DNA from: Marseilla massiliensis
GTDB taxonomy: Bacteria; Bacteroidota; Bacteroidia; Bacteroidales; Bacteroidaceae
Direction of reading: 5' to 3'
Length of the DNA stretch: 64,000 nt
Assembly: GCF_016899955.1 (NCBI RefSeq)
Contig: NZ_JACJJL010000009.1
Location: forward strand, 62,001 to 126,000
Position 1 is the stretch's first letter. Every line of letters starts with the position of its first letter. Below are positions 36,552 through 46,248 of this stretch, piece after piece. The position numbers and the translations under genes are program-made. The notes below the pieces were generated by a model. That model was not told where the DNA came from. It did not search any database and saw nothing but the letters and a program-made list of their open reading frames with translations.

Positions 36552-38279
36552 ATGATACGTAACAAATGTATATACAGCATGATAGCAGCTGCAACATTGC
36601 TTGCTGCTTCATGCACCGACTTCGATGATTACAACGAAGCGTACAAGACAGGTTCGCCTGAAAGCAAGAAGACTCTTTGGGAGAACATTTCTTCTCGCAG
36701 CGACCTTACTGAGTTTGCGTCATTGCTCTATAAAGTTGGCTACGACAAGGAGCTTGGCAATACTCGATTCTATACCGTGTGGGCACCGCAGAACGGCACC
36801 TTCGACTATGCCACTTACGACCAGATGGACAGCACGTCGCTCGTCGACAGGTTTATCAAGAGCCATGTGGCAGACTACAACTTCACGGTGTCTTCAAGCA
36901 TCAACGAGCGTGTTCACACCTTGAACGAGAAGTCGTTTGAGTTGCAAAACATTGAGGGATGCACCTACGGCGACCACAACATAGTTAGCCTCAACAATCC
37001 GAGCATCAACGGTATTTACCACGTGATGGACGGAGCGGTGCAATACTTGCCCAACATCTATGAGTATATCTTCGACCAGGCAGACACCGACAGCCTCATT
37101 GCTGCATATTTTGCGAAATATGAGTCAGAGGAGTTGGATATCAAGAACAGTGTGCCCGGGCCTATCGACTCTCTGGGCCGGCAGACCTACAGCGACTCTG
37201 TGATGATAATGAACAACACTTTGTTCAGGGAGCTGAATGCCAAGATTAACAATGAGGACAGTATGTACACCATGCTGTTGCCAACTGATGAGGCATACAC
37301 CAGCTCATACGACCAGATCAAGAACTCGTTCAAATACAACACAGAGACCAAGTATTATCCTATCACTACCGACGGAGTAGGGTCTGTGCTTACCAAGAGC
37401 GAGGCCAACAAGGATTATGATGGGGCTTACCTGACCGACTCTCTTGCAAAGCTTTGCATTGGCTCAAGCCTTATACTTGCCCATAGCAACAAGTACAATT
37501 TCTGGCTTGACGAGGTGGACGGCCCGCAGAATGGTTTGCTCGACACCCTCATGACAACTTCCGGTATCAAGCTTTCTGGTGGCGAGGAAATAGTGTCTCA
37601 CACTATCGGCTCTCCCGAGAAGATGAGCAACGGCTATGCACGCCGTGTCGACTCTTTGGCTCTTAAGCCCTGGGAGGTTTGGAATCCCGAGCTCAGCGTC
37701 AATGTTTACAGCACCGATGTACGTCCTTTGGTAAAGGAGGCCGCTGTCAACACTGTCGAGGTGACGACCTACGATTTCAACGAGAGCGTTGGCGACTACA
37801 TATCAAGGTATATCGACCTCGTTCCCAACAACGACAGAACGGCTCGTCCGGAGGCATATTTCTATCTGAATGGGATAAGGTCGACGAAATACAACCTCTA
37901 TGTCGTTTTCGTGCCGGCCTGCATCAACAAGAACTCAACCGAGCAAGAGAAGATCATCCAGTTTGACGTCAATCTGAACTATATGGACGAGAAAGGCAAT
38001 ATCGGAACCGCTTCGTCTCCTACCAAGAAGTTTACCAAGCTGCTCACCGACTCGGCCAATCTCAACAAGATAGACACATTCTTGGTTGGTGAGGTTGACT
38101 TCCCATATGCATACGTTGGCATCAGCGATGATTGCAAGCCGTATGTCAGTGTCAAGATTAACCGCAACGTTTATAGTTCAAAGGAAAAGAACTATGGCAA
38201 CAGGATGCGTATAGCCGGTTTGATTCTCCGTCCGGTTGATTATGACGAGTACTTAAAAAAAGAAGATGAAAGATTATGA
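36552..38279 (+). CDS. FAS1-domain lipoprotein, shorter
   Basis: This 575-residue lipoprotein has the signal MIRNKCIYSMIAAATLLAAS followed by Cys 21. One FAS1-type domain is clear at about 40-165 (FYTVWAPQNGTFDYATYDQM, INGIYHVMDGAVQYLP), and a second, diverged one follows at about 190-350 (MYTMLLPTDEAYTSSYDQIK). The C-terminal 200 residues are beta-rich (FNESVGDYISRYIDLVP, RMRIAGLILRPVDYDEYL) and end similarly to the preceding FAS1 protein, suggesting the two are distant paralogs. Its stop codon overlaps the start of the second SusC gene by four bases (ATGA), so the two are translationally coupled and likely equimolar. Confidence 0.75.
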   Translation: MIRNKCIYSMIAAATLLAASCTDFDDYNEAYKTGSPESKKTLWENISSRSDLTEFASLLYKVGYDKELGNTRFYTVWAPQNGTFDYATYDQMDSTSLVDRFIKSHVADYNFTVSSSINERVHTLNEKSFELQNIEGCTYGDHNIVSLNNPSINGIYHVMDGAVQYLPNIYEYIFDQADTDSLIAAYFAKYESEELDIKNSVPGPIDSLGRQTYSDSVMIMNNTLFRELNAKINNEDSMYTMLLPTDEAYTSSYDQIKNSFKYNTETKYYPITTDGVGSVLTKSEANKDYDGAYLTDSLAKLCIGSSLILAHSNKYNFWLDEVDGPQNGLLDTLMTTSGIKLSGGEEIVSHTIGSPEKMSNGYARRVDSLALKPWEVWNPELSVNVYSTDVRPLVKEAAVNTVEVTTYDFNESVGDYISRYIDLVPNNDRTARPEAYFYLNGIRSTKYNLYVVFVPACINKNSTEQEKIIQFDVNLNYMDEKGNIGTASSPTKKFTKLLTDSANLNKIDTFLVGEVDFPYAYVGISDDCKPYVSVKINRNVYSSKEKNYGNRMRIAGLILRPVDYDEYLKKEDERL

Positions 38280-41200
38280 ACACTGTTATATATAATATCC
38301 ATAAGTCGTTTTTCAGGAACGCTTTCTTCGCACTTTTAGTGGGGTTGGCTGTGCCGGCTTACGCTCAGGATGAAGTTGCTGCCGACGATGAGCAGGCCTC
38401 TTCGGTTCAGCGAGCTCCAAAGATTGAGCCGGAGAAGTATGAACTCGTGTCTGTCAAGGGAACCGTATTCGAGGAGTCCAGCAAGAAGCCTTTGGCCGGT
38501 ATTCAGGTCAAGGCGCTTGGCAACGCCCGTTACACGGCCATGACCGACGAGAAGGGGCAGTTCGAAATCAAGGTACCCAAGTTCACCACTTCGCTGTTTG
38601 TCTATTCGCCAGAGTTCCTATCGCAGCAGGTTGCCATCGGCAAGGGCGACGATCTCGTTATCTATATGTTGAGCGACAAGTATCGCCCGATGTATGAAGA
38701 CGCAACGAACATCACGGCTTCGCGTTCCATCAAGTCTGATGCAACAGAGAACTACACCCTCGACACAGAGCTTGAAGACAAGTTGCTGGCAGACATGCGC
38801 ACCACCCAGCGTTCGGCAATGCTTGGCGTCGGAGGCGACATGTTTATCCGAGGCATCAACTCACTGAATGCTAATTCGCAGCCGCTTATCATCGTCGACG
38901 GCGTAGAGCTCGACATGCAGCGTGACCGTGCGGTGCTGCACAGCGGCAATTTCTTCAATATGCTGGGCAATATCATGCCTGCCGACGTAGAGAAGGTGAC
39001 GGTGCTGAAGAACGCCACAGCCCTCTATGGTGCCCGCGGCGGCAATGGCGTCATCCTCATCGAGACCAAGCGTGGCCATAGCATGGCAACGCGAATCGAC
39101 GCCAACCTTTCGGTAGGCGTGACGCTGATGCCACGCCTGCAGACCGTCATGGATGCCTCTCAGTATCGCATCTATGCTACCGAGATGCTCGGCACAGTGC
39201 CCAACCTCGACGTCAACTCGTCGGCATTCAAGTTCCTCAACGATGATCCCAATGGTTATTACTACCATACGTATCATAACAACACCGACTGGCAGGACGA
39301 GGTTTACCAGACGGCATTGACGCAGAACTACAGCATCAATGTGCAAGGAGGCGACAACATCGGTATGTACAACCTCTCTGTGGGCTATGTCGATGGCGAG
39401 ACAACCTCAAAAGGCAATGCCTACAATAGGATGAACGTTCGCTTCAACACCGACATCAACATCCTTAAGAATCTCTCAACCAAGTTCAACCTGTCTATTT
39501 CGCGAATGCAGAACGACCTGAAAGACGACGGCGTGCAGGAAGACTTCGATGCCGCAACACCGACATCGCCCACATTCCTCGCTCAGATTAAGTCGCCGCT
39601 GGTTGCACCTTACCAGTACAACCAGTACCTGGGAGGATTCTCCAACCTGCTCAGCGAGGCCGACGACTTGTTTGACGCTGTCGGCACGGAGCATTCGCTT
39701 TCAAACCCTGTGGCCATTCTGGCGCAGGCTCACGGCGACAACAAGAACTTCCTTGAGAACACCTACTTCCAGGCAATGTTGGAGCCTACGCTTAAGTTGG
39801 GCAACGACTGGCGCATTACCACAGCGTTCAGCTATACCCTCAACCGCAACTCGCAGCGCTACTACCGTCCTAACACGGGTGTGGCCGGGTTCAACATACC
39901 CGATGTAGGCTTGGTTTACAACCAGTTCTCTACATATTATGCCAAGGAGAACAACATCCTCAGCAACACGCGAGTAAGCTACTCTCACATCTTCGGTGCC
40001 CACTCGCTGAGCGCTTTCGTTGGTTTCCGTTACAATTACTTCTCGTACGACGGCGACGGTATCTCAACCCAGTACACAACGCGCCAGGACGACAAGAACC
40101 CGCAGATTTCTGCCAACACCAACAACATCATCTCGGCCTTCGGTGCCAATGATGTATGGAAGCAGATACAGTGGTACGGCAACGTAGACTATAACTACCA
40201 GAACCGTTATTTCCTCACACTGTCGCTCCTTGGCGAGGCCAACAGCCGTTTCGGCGACAACAGCGACGGGCTCAGCATGTTCGGTGTGCAGTGGCAGGTT
40301 TACCCCAGTGTACAGGCCGGATGGGTGGTTACCAACGAGAAGTGGTTCCCGAAGAATGCCGGAGTTGACTATCTGCGCCTCAATGTTGGCTACGACATCA
40401 GCGGCAACGACGACATTGCCAGCAATGCCGTGCGCACCGTTTACGCCATGGTGAAGTACGACAACCAGGCCGGCTTGCAGCTCAAGAACATCGGTAACGA
40501 CAAGATAAAGAGCGAGACGATGAAGAAGTTCAACGTGGGCTTGCAGACCAACTTGCTGCACAACCGTGTCGCATTGAGCTTTGATTACTATATCAACAAG
40601 ACGAGCGACCTGCTCACTCTGAAGACCTTCACCGACCCGATTGCCGGCCAGAACAACTACTGGACCAACAGTGGCGAGATTCAAAACACCGGTTTCGAGG
40701 TCATGCTTTCCGGCAAGCCCGTCGTGGCAAAGGACTGGGATGTCGAGATTGGCGCCACTGTGGGCCACTACAAGAACGAGGTCAAGTCGTTGCCTGATGG
40801 CGATTACCTCTCTTCTATATATGGCGAAGACAACATCCTCACCTCTGTGGGCAACCCTGTGGCCCTGTTCTACGGCTACGAGACAGCCGGTGTGTTTGCC
40901 GACGATGCAGCCGCACGCGCAGCAGCAAAGCAGGACGGTGGCCATGAGTATCTCTACATGCTCGACAACACCGGCAAGGAAATGTATTTCCAGGCTGGCG
41001 ACATCCACTTCGTCGACCGCAACGATGATGGCAAGATTGACGAGAGCGACCGTACGGTCATCGGCGACCCGAATCCCGACATTTACGGCAACATCTTTGC
41101 TTCTGTCAACTGGAAGAACTTCACGCTCAGCCTCAACTTCAACTACAGCCTCGGCAACGACGTGTTCAACTACCAGCGCATGATACTCAACTCGGGCAGC

Positions 41201-41563
41201 AACTTCTACAATCAGCAGGTGGCAATGACCGACCGCTGGCACTATGAAGGCCAGGTGACCGACATTCCGCGCATAGCCTATGGCGACCCGATGGGCAACA
41301 GCCGCTTCAGCGACCGTTGGATTGAAGACGGAAGCTATCTGCGCCTGAAGACCCTCAAGCTGACATACCGCGTTCCTGTCAACTTCAGCTGGCTGCAGGG
41401 TCTTGCTGTGTGGGCAGAGGCAGTCAATCTGTTTACTCTTACCAATTATCTTGGCAACGACCCCGAGTTCAGCATTGGCCGCGGTTCGTTGTATCAGGGC
41501 ATAGATTGTGGCAACCTTGCCCAAAGCCGTGCATTTACTTTTGGAGTGAAGATAAATCTATAA
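38276..41563 (+). CDS. susC: SusC/RagA-family TonB-dependent outer-membrane transporter (second)
   Basis: This 1095-residue protein starts at ATG 38276, overlapping the previous gene by four bases. The signal peptide ends near VPAYAQDE. A carboxypeptidase-regulatory-like domain (about 60-130, VKGTVFEESSKKPLAGIQVKA) precedes the plug (about 165-280, FIRGINSLNANSQPLIIVDG and VTVLKNATALYGARGGNGVI) and the TonB-dependent barrel, which ends FTFGVKINL. An acidic linker (DEVAADDEQASSVQRAPK) after the signal peptide is unusual compared with the first SusC. The partner SusD starts 12 bases downstream. Confidence 0.94.
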   Translation: MNTVIYNIHKSFFRNAFFALLVGLAVPAYAQDEVAADDEQASSVQRAPKIEPEKYELVSVKGTVFEESSKKPLAGIQVKALGNARYTAMTDEKGQFEIKVPKFTTSLFVYSPEFLSQQVAIGKGDDLVIYMLSDKYRPMYEDATNITASRSIKSDATENYTLDTELEDKLLADMRTTQRSAMLGVGGDMFIRGINSLNANSQPLIIVDGVELDMQRDRAVLHSGNFFNMLGNIMPADVEKVTVLKNATALYGARGGNGVILIETKRGHSMATRIDANLSVGVTLMPRLQTVMDASQYRIYATEMLGTVPNLDVNSSAFKFLNDDPNGYYYHTYHNNTDWQDEVYQTALTQNYSINVQGGDNIGMYNLSVGYVDGETTSKGNAYNRMNVRFNTDINILKNLSTKFNLSISRMQNDLKDDGVQEDFDAATPTSPTFLAQIKSPLVAPYQYNQYLGGFSNLLSEADDLFDAVGTEHSLSNPVAILAQAHGDNKNFLENTYFQAMLEPTLKLGNDWRITTAFSYTLNRNSQRYYRPNTGVAGFNIPDVGLVYNQFSTYYAKENNILSNTRVSYSHIFGAHSLSAFVGFRYNYFSYDGDGISTQYTTRQDDKNPQISANTNNIISAFGANDVWKQIQWYGNVDYNYQNRYFLTLSLLGEANSRFGDNSDGLSMFGVQWQVYPSVQAGWVVTNEKWFPKNAGVDYLRLNVGYDISGNDDIASNAVRTVYAMVKYDNQAGLQLKNIGNDKIKSETMKKFNVGLQTNLLHNRVALSFDYYINKTSDLLTLKTFTDPIAGQNNYWTNSGEIQNTGFEVMLSGKPVVAKDWDVEIGATVGHYKNEVKSLPDGDYLSSIYGEDNILTSVGNPVALFYGYETAGVFADDAAARAAAKQDGGHEYLYMLDNTGKEMYFQAGDIHFVDRNDDGKIDESDRTVIGDPNPDIYGNIFASVNWKNFTLSLNFNYSLGNDVFNYQRMILNSGSNFYNQQVAMTDRWHYEGQVTDIPRIAYGDPMGNSRFSDRWIEDGSYLRLKTLKLTYRVPVNFSWLQGLAVWAEAVNLFTLTNYLGNDPEFSIGRGSLYQGIDCGNLAQSRAFTFGVKINL

Positions 41564-41575
41564 GAAAACGAAATC

Positions 41576-43417
41576 ATGAAGAAGATAATATTTTCAGTTA
41601 TCTGTATGATGACGCTCTTTGTGTCGTCATGTAGCGATATGCTCGACGTTGAGACAAGCCGCGAGGTTGAGCTGCCCTCCATCGGGCAGGCCTCCGACTC
41701 CTTGTTCTACGTGCTGGGCATAATGCAGGCAGTGCAGCAGGCTGCCGACGCCTACTACATTCAGAATGAGATGCGTGGCGACCTGGTCGACGTCACCGTG
41801 CATTCAGACCTCAACTTGCGTGAAATGGCAAACTTCAGCGCCACGGCTTCCAACAAGTACGACAGCGCTTACGTTTACTACCGCATCATCAACAACTGCA
41901 ACTACTACATTGCCAATCGCGACACCACCTTGTATGACGGTACATACAATGTCACACAGTCGGAGTATGCCACCGTGCTGGCTTTCCGTGCGTGGGCTTA
42001 CTTGCAGCTTGCCCGCAATTACGGCAAGGTGAAGTTCGTGACCAAGCCGCTCACCTCTTTGAGCGACATCGAGAACGACAAGTCTGAGGAGCTTGGCATC
42101 AAGGAGATTGTTGCACGCCTGGCCGACGAGGGCAACACCGCGTTGAGGCGTTACAGTGGGCTCGACCTGCCCTACGGCAATGGTGTCATTGGCAGCGATT
42201 ACATTCGCTCAATGTGCATCCCCGTCGACGTTATCCTTGGCGAGCTCTATCTTGAGGCCGGGCGCTATGCCGAGGCTGCCGACTATTACTTCAAGTACCT
42301 GCTTAAGTATAAGATGGTGGCCAGCGACCAGCGTTCTCTTGTTGAATTGTCGAATATGTGGGATCTCAATTTGCCCAACGACTTCCTGCCAGAGTCTTCC
42401 GGCAATTGGTTCCCTGATAACTTTTCTCTCATATCTACATCAACGTCACTCGACGGTCGCATCACTTATCTCCCCATGGCGCTGAACAAGTTTAAGGGAG
42501 TTACGTCGGAGATACCCAAGTTGTTCGGTTTTGACTATTACCTAACTTCCGGCGACGAAGATGCCACTCCGGACGAGAAGTATCAGGCCAAGTTCATGGA
42601 CGAGCAGCAGATAGTGCCGTCCTCTGCCTACAAGTCGCTGGCCAACAACTCTCTTTATTACTACACGTCGAGGTTTGCCGGCCATGAGAACGAGAAGGGC
42701 GCGCTCAGCATTGGCGACCAGCGTGCAAAGGCTCGCGTGGTTCAGCGCAGCAATGTGGGCGGCGTCGACACCATGGAGTATCAAAGGCTGTTCACTTATG
42801 CACCGCAGATCATTCTCTACCGTTCTTCCACCGTGTGGCTGCATCTGGCCGAGGCGTTCAATCGCATGGGTTATCCCGACGCAGCTTTCGCCATCTTGAA
42901 AGACGGCCTTACCACCAACCTGCTCACGGATACGACCTACATCACCGATGGCACCAAGGAGTTGCTCACCGGTCGCTATCCGTTCCTGATAGGCGAGGGT
43001 GTCTCTATCTTCAGCGGCACGGGTGGGGCGCGCAACTACGGCATCCATCGCCATGGTTGCAGCGACGCCAGCGGCATCGACGGCGTTTACTCGCTCTATC
43101 AGATGGACACCGAGGTTTTGCGCAAGCTCGACGAGATAGAGAGCATGTTTGAAGTGACCTCTGCCGGCAGCGAAGACTCTCTCGCCGTTATCGTCAATGC
43201 TGTAGAAGACTTGCTGTGCGACGAGTACGCCATGGAGTTTGCTTTCGAAGGCTGCCGCTATGCCGACCTCATGCGCCTGGCCCGCCATAAGAACGAGTCG
43301 AGCCCTGCCGGCTACGGCACCAACTTCGGAGGCCGTTGGCTTGCCCGCAAGCTGGCGTTCAAGAATCCGGTCAAGAATCTTGAAGACGAGCAGAATTGGT
43401 ATCTTCCGATGAAGTAA
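41576..43417 (+). CDS. susD: SusD/RagB-family glycan-binding lipoprotein (second)
   Basis: This 613-residue lipoprotein has the signal MKKIIFSVICMMTLFVSSC and Cys 19. The TPR-like half contains YATVLAFRAWAYLQLARNYG. The C-terminal part contains LLCDEYAMEFAFEGCRYADLMRLARHKN, the SusD_RagB signature, and ends NWYLPMK. It is the last gene of the FAS1/SusCD operon and is followed by a strong intrinsic terminator. Confidence 0.94.
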   Translation: MKKIIFSVICMMTLFVSSCSDMLDVETSREVELPSIGQASDSLFYVLGIMQAVQQAADAYYIQNEMRGDLVDVTVHSDLNLREMANFSATASNKYDSAYVYYRIINNCNYYIANRDTTLYDGTYNVTQSEYATVLAFRAWAYLQLARNYGKVKFVTKPLTSLSDIENDKSEELGIKEIVARLADEGNTALRRYSGLDLPYGNGVIGSDYIRSMCIPVDVILGELYLEAGRYAEAADYYFKYLLKYKMVASDQRSLVELSNMWDLNLPNDFLPESSGNWFPDNFSLISTSTSLDGRITYLPMALNKFKGVTSEIPKLFGFDYYLTSGDEDATPDEKYQAKFMDEQQIVPSSAYKSLANNSLYYYTSRFAGHENEKGALSIGDQRAKARVVQRSNVGGVDTMEYQRLFTYAPQIILYRSSTVWLHLAEAFNRMGYPDAAFAILKDGLTTNLLTDTTYITDGTKELLTGRYPFLIGEGVSIFSGTGGARNYGIHRHGCSDASGIDGVYSLYQMDTEVLRKLDEIESMFEVTSAGSEDSLAVIVNAVEDLLCDEYAMEFAFEGCRYADLMRLARHKNESSPAGYGTNFGGRWLARKLAFKNPVKNLEDEQNWYLPMK

Positions 43418-43444
43418 TGCCATAAATTGAGTTTTTTCACATGC

Positions 43445-43489
43445 AATGGCCGCATGCACGCACGGGCGCGCATGCGGCCATTTTGTTTG
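43445..43489 (+). terminator. Terminator of the FAS1/SusCD operon
   Basis: A perfect 13-bp stem (arms 43445-43457 and 43470-43482) is followed by a T-rich tract, 27 bases after the SusD stop. Confidence 0.88.
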
Positions 43490-43525
43490 TTCATTTGTTA
43501 CACCGCCGTCACGCGGGACGTTTTC

Positions 43526-43555
43526 GTACGTATTTCATATTTTTCGTACGAAATG
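43526..43555 (+). promoter_or_regulatory. Paired half-site operator upstream of GH27 (candidate HTCS site)
   Basis: GTACGTATTT begins at 43526 and GTACGAAATG at 43546, exactly 20 bp apart; both are preceded by TTTTC. The second half-site starts 36 bp before the -7 box at 43582, the same geometry as at 3932, 50532 and 51237. Confidence 0.65.
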
Positions 43556-43581
43556 ACAATGCCATTGTCGTTGCCGATGCT

Positions 43582-43589
43582 TAACTTTG
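43582..43589 (+). promoter_or_regulatory. -7 box of the GH27 gene
   Basis: TAACTTTG matches TAnnTTTG. No TTG lies at the proper -33 spacing, consistent with an activator-dependent promoter. Confidence 0.6.
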
Positions 43590-43677
43590 CGCACGAAAGC
43601 CGGCAGAGGCTGCCGCAGTGCCATGGCAGCGGCCCGCAGGCCGGCATTGGCGTCAGAGAAACAATCAATACATATAA

Positions 43678-45345
43678 ATGATGACATATTTCAACCGTTT
43701 ATCCCTTTATGGCTGTGCATTGGCCCTGGCTTGCCTGCATAATGCCTTTGCCTGCATGGCAGCCCCGCCAACAGTCCGTGCAGTGGCCTCGCCGTCAGCA
43801 GAAGAGTCTGCTGCTGCAGACCCGCCAGTGATGGGCTGGAGTTCCTGGAACACCTATCATGTAAACATCAGCGACACGCTCATCATGCGCCAGGCCGACG
43901 CCATGGTGGCCAAGGGCCTCAAGGCGGCAGGCTATCGTTACATAAACATCGACGACGGCTTTTTCGGCTATCGCGACAGCACAGGCCTCATGCATGCCCA
44001 TCCGCAGCGTTTCCCGCGCGGCTTGCGGCCCGTGGCCGACTACATCCACTCGCTGGGCTTCAAGGCCGGAATATATTCCGATGCAGGCAGCCACACATGC
44101 GGCTCGCGTTACGACAACGACGAGAACGGGTTCTGGGCCGGCCTGTACGGCCATGAGCGGCAGGATGCCGAGCTTTATTTCAACGACTGGGGCTTCGACT
44201 TCATCAAGATAGACTATTGCGGGGCGGGCACAGAGCTCAACCTCGACGAGCGCCGCCGATACACCGAGATAAGCGAGGCCTTCAAGAGTGTGGGCTGTGG
44301 CGACGTGGAAATCAACATCTGCCGTTGGGCTTTCCCCGGCACATGGGCCCGCAGCATTGCCCGCTCGTGGCGCATCAGCCCCGACATACGCCCCCGCTGG
44401 TCGTCGGTCAAGCGCATCATCGACCTCAACCTATACCTGTCGGCCTATTGTGGCGGCGGACACTACAACGACATGGACATGCTCGAGATTGGCCGCGGCA
44501 TGCCCCGCAATGAAGAAGAGGTGCATTTCGGCATGTGGTGCATCATGAGTTCGCCGCTCATGATAGGCTGCGACATGCAGACCATACCCGAGGCGTCGCT
44601 CTCACTCATAAAGAACGAAGAGCTGATAGCCCTCAACCAAGACCCGCTCGGGCTGCAGGCCTACGTCGTTCAGCACGAGGGCGAGGGCTATGTGCTCACC
44701 AAGGACATCGGGCGCAGGCGGGGCACGGAGCGTGCCGTGGCCCTTTACAACCCGTCCGACTCTGCCTGCCACTTCAATGTGCCGTTGTCGCTGCTCGAGC
44801 TTGGCGGCCGGGTGAGGCTGCGCGACCTTGTAAGGCGTTGCGACCTGGAGCCCGTCAGCGACAGCATAGTGTGCGACCTGCCTGCCCGCAGCCTGCGCCT
44901 GTTGCGTGCCGAGGGCCTTTACCGCACCGACCCGGTGGCCTATGAGGCCGAGTGGGCTTACCTGCCCTGTTTCGATGCCCTGGGCAAGGTGAAGCACCAG
45001 GTGCTCTATGCCGCCAACCCCGACGCTTCGGGGGGCATGGTGGCGTCGTGGCTGGGCGGTCGCAAGGAGAACATAGCCCGCTGGAGCGACGTCTACAGCA
45101 GCCGCGGCGGCGCCTACGACATGACCATCACCTATGTGCCCGCCGCCCGCCGCAGGCTCGAGGTCACGGTCAATGGCACAACCACGCGCCTCTACGACCT
45201 CGCCTCCGAGGGGTGTTTGGCCACGGTGACCATACCCGTTACGCTGCGCAAGGGGTTCAACACCGTCGAGATGGGCTATCCCTACGGCTGGACTGTCGAC
45301 ATAGACCGCTTCGAGCTTCGCCCTGCCGGCAGTGGCGGGCGCTGA
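43678..45345 (+). CDS. GH27 alpha-galactosidase-type enzyme with C-terminal carbohydrate-binding-like domain
   Basis: This 555-residue secreted retaining glycosidase hydrolyses terminal alpha-D-galactose or beta-L-arabinopyranose. Two adjacent ATGs (43678, 43681) are equivalent starts, followed by a signal peptide (YGCALALACLHNAFACMA). The GH27 barrel at about 45-330 shows MGWSSWNTYH and YINIDDGFFGYRD. The nucleophile is Asp179 in FIKIDYCG and the acid/base is Asp265 in HYNDMDMLEIG. A beta-domain follows, then about residues 415-550 form a CBM35-like module (YEAEWAYLPCF, VDIDRFELRP). It probably trims pectic galactan/arabinogalactan side chains. It starts a run GH27-SGNH-GH78 in the same direction with gaps of about 100 and 128 bases. 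Confidence 0.9.
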   Translation: MMTYFNRLSLYGCALALACLHNAFACMAAPPTVRAVASPSAEESAAADPPVMGWSSWNTYHVNISDTLIMRQADAMVAKGLKAAGYRYINIDDGFFGYRDSTGLMHAHPQRFPRGLRPVADYIHSLGFKAGIYSDAGSHTCGSRYDNDENGFWAGLYGHERQDAELYFNDWGFDFIKIDYCGAGTELNLDERRRYTEISEAFKSVGCGDVEINICRWAFPGTWARSIARSWRISPDIRPRWSSVKRIIDLNLYLSAYCGGGHYNDMDMLEIGRGMPRNEEEVHFGMWCIMSSPLMIGCDMQTIPEASLSLIKNEELIALNQDPLGLQAYVVQHEGEGYVLTKDIGRRRGTERAVALYNPSDSACHFNVPLSLLELGGRVRLRDLVRRCDLEPVSDSIVCDLPARSLRLLRAEGLYRTDPVAYEAEWAYLPCFDALGKVKHQVLYAANPDASGGMVASWLGGRKENIARWSDVYSSRGGAYDMTITYVPAARRRLEVTVNGTTTRLYDLASEGCLATVTIPVTLRKGFNTVEMGYPYGWTVDIDRFELRPAGSGGR

Positions 45346-45445
45346 CAGCTGCCCCGCATGCCGGCATGACTGAAGGGCGCCGGGCGTGACGTGGTCACAC
45401 GGCAGCCTGCCGTTACCGTTTACGTTTATGCATGTTTTTTTGTTT

Positions 45446-46120
45446 ATGAAGAAAATACTGTTAGTTATGGCTGCCGCCATCATAGCCGCAGCCAGTGTCG
45501 TGGCCGGCGACCCCGACCCGTTGATGGGCAAGAAGATGGGTGTCATCGGCGACAGCTATGTGCGCAACCACCGTGAGCCGGTAGAGAACACATGGCACTA
45601 TAAGTTTGCCATGAAGCATGGCATGAGGTATTACAATTACGGCCGCAACGGCAATTGCATCTCCGTCGACCTTGCCCGCTGGGGCGAAGGCATGTACCGC
45701 CGTTATGCCGACATGGCCGACTCGCTCGACCTCGTCGTAGTCATTGGCGGGCACAATGATGCCGCCCGCCTCGACAGCATAGGCATGGGCCTGTTCCGCG
45801 AGCGCCTCGGCGTGCTCTGCCGCGGGCTCATCGAGAAATATCCACGTGCCCAGATAGTTTTCTTCACGCCGTGGGTGTGCGATGGCTTTGCCGGTAGCAA
45901 CCGCGAGCGTGTGGTCGATGCCATGCTCAGCGTGTGCGGCTCTTACGGCATACCCGTGTTCGACGCTGCCCGCCGTGGTGGCATCTATGCCGGCAGCGCC
46001 ACTTTCCGGCGCATCTATTTCCAGGGTGGCGGCACCCGCGACACGGCCCACCTCAATTCGCGGGGGCACGACCGTTTCCTTCCGGTGGCCGAGTCGTTTA
46101 TACTGCAATACACAGAGTGA
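45446..46120 (+). CDS. SGNH/GDSL-family hydrolase, probable acetyl esterase
   Basis: This 224-residue secreted enzyme starts at ATG 45446, which begins the signal peptide MKKILLVMAAAIIAAASVVA; in-frame upstream starts only add residues before it. The SGNH blocks are all present: GVIGDSYV (catalytic Ser), GRNGN (Gly oxyanion), VVIGGHNDAA (Asn) and DTAHLNSRGHDRF (Asp-x-x-His). Family members remove acetyl groups from sugars. Acetylated galacturonic acid in rhamnogalacturonan is the likely substrate because of the flanking GH27 and GH78 genes. Confidence 0.85.
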   Translation: MKKILLVMAAAIIAAASVVAGDPDPLMGKKMGVIGDSYVRNHREPVENTWHYKFAMKHGMRYYNYGRNGNCISVDLARWGEGMYRRYADMADSLDLVVVIGGHNDAARLDSIGMGLFRERLGVLCRGLIEKYPRAQIVFFTPWVCDGFAGSNRERVVDAMLSVCGSYGIPVFDAARRGGIYAGSATFRRIYFQGGGTRDTAHLNSRGHDRFLPVAESFILQYTE

Positions 46121-46248
46121 TGCGCCAACAAACCGTTTACCAATGACTTTCGGCGCCCATCGGCGGTTGGAGGCAACAGTGGCGGCTGTGGCTGCCTGGT
46201 GCCCCAGGCCGTCGTCAGCCATGGGCCCGCACAAAACAAATCGCAATT

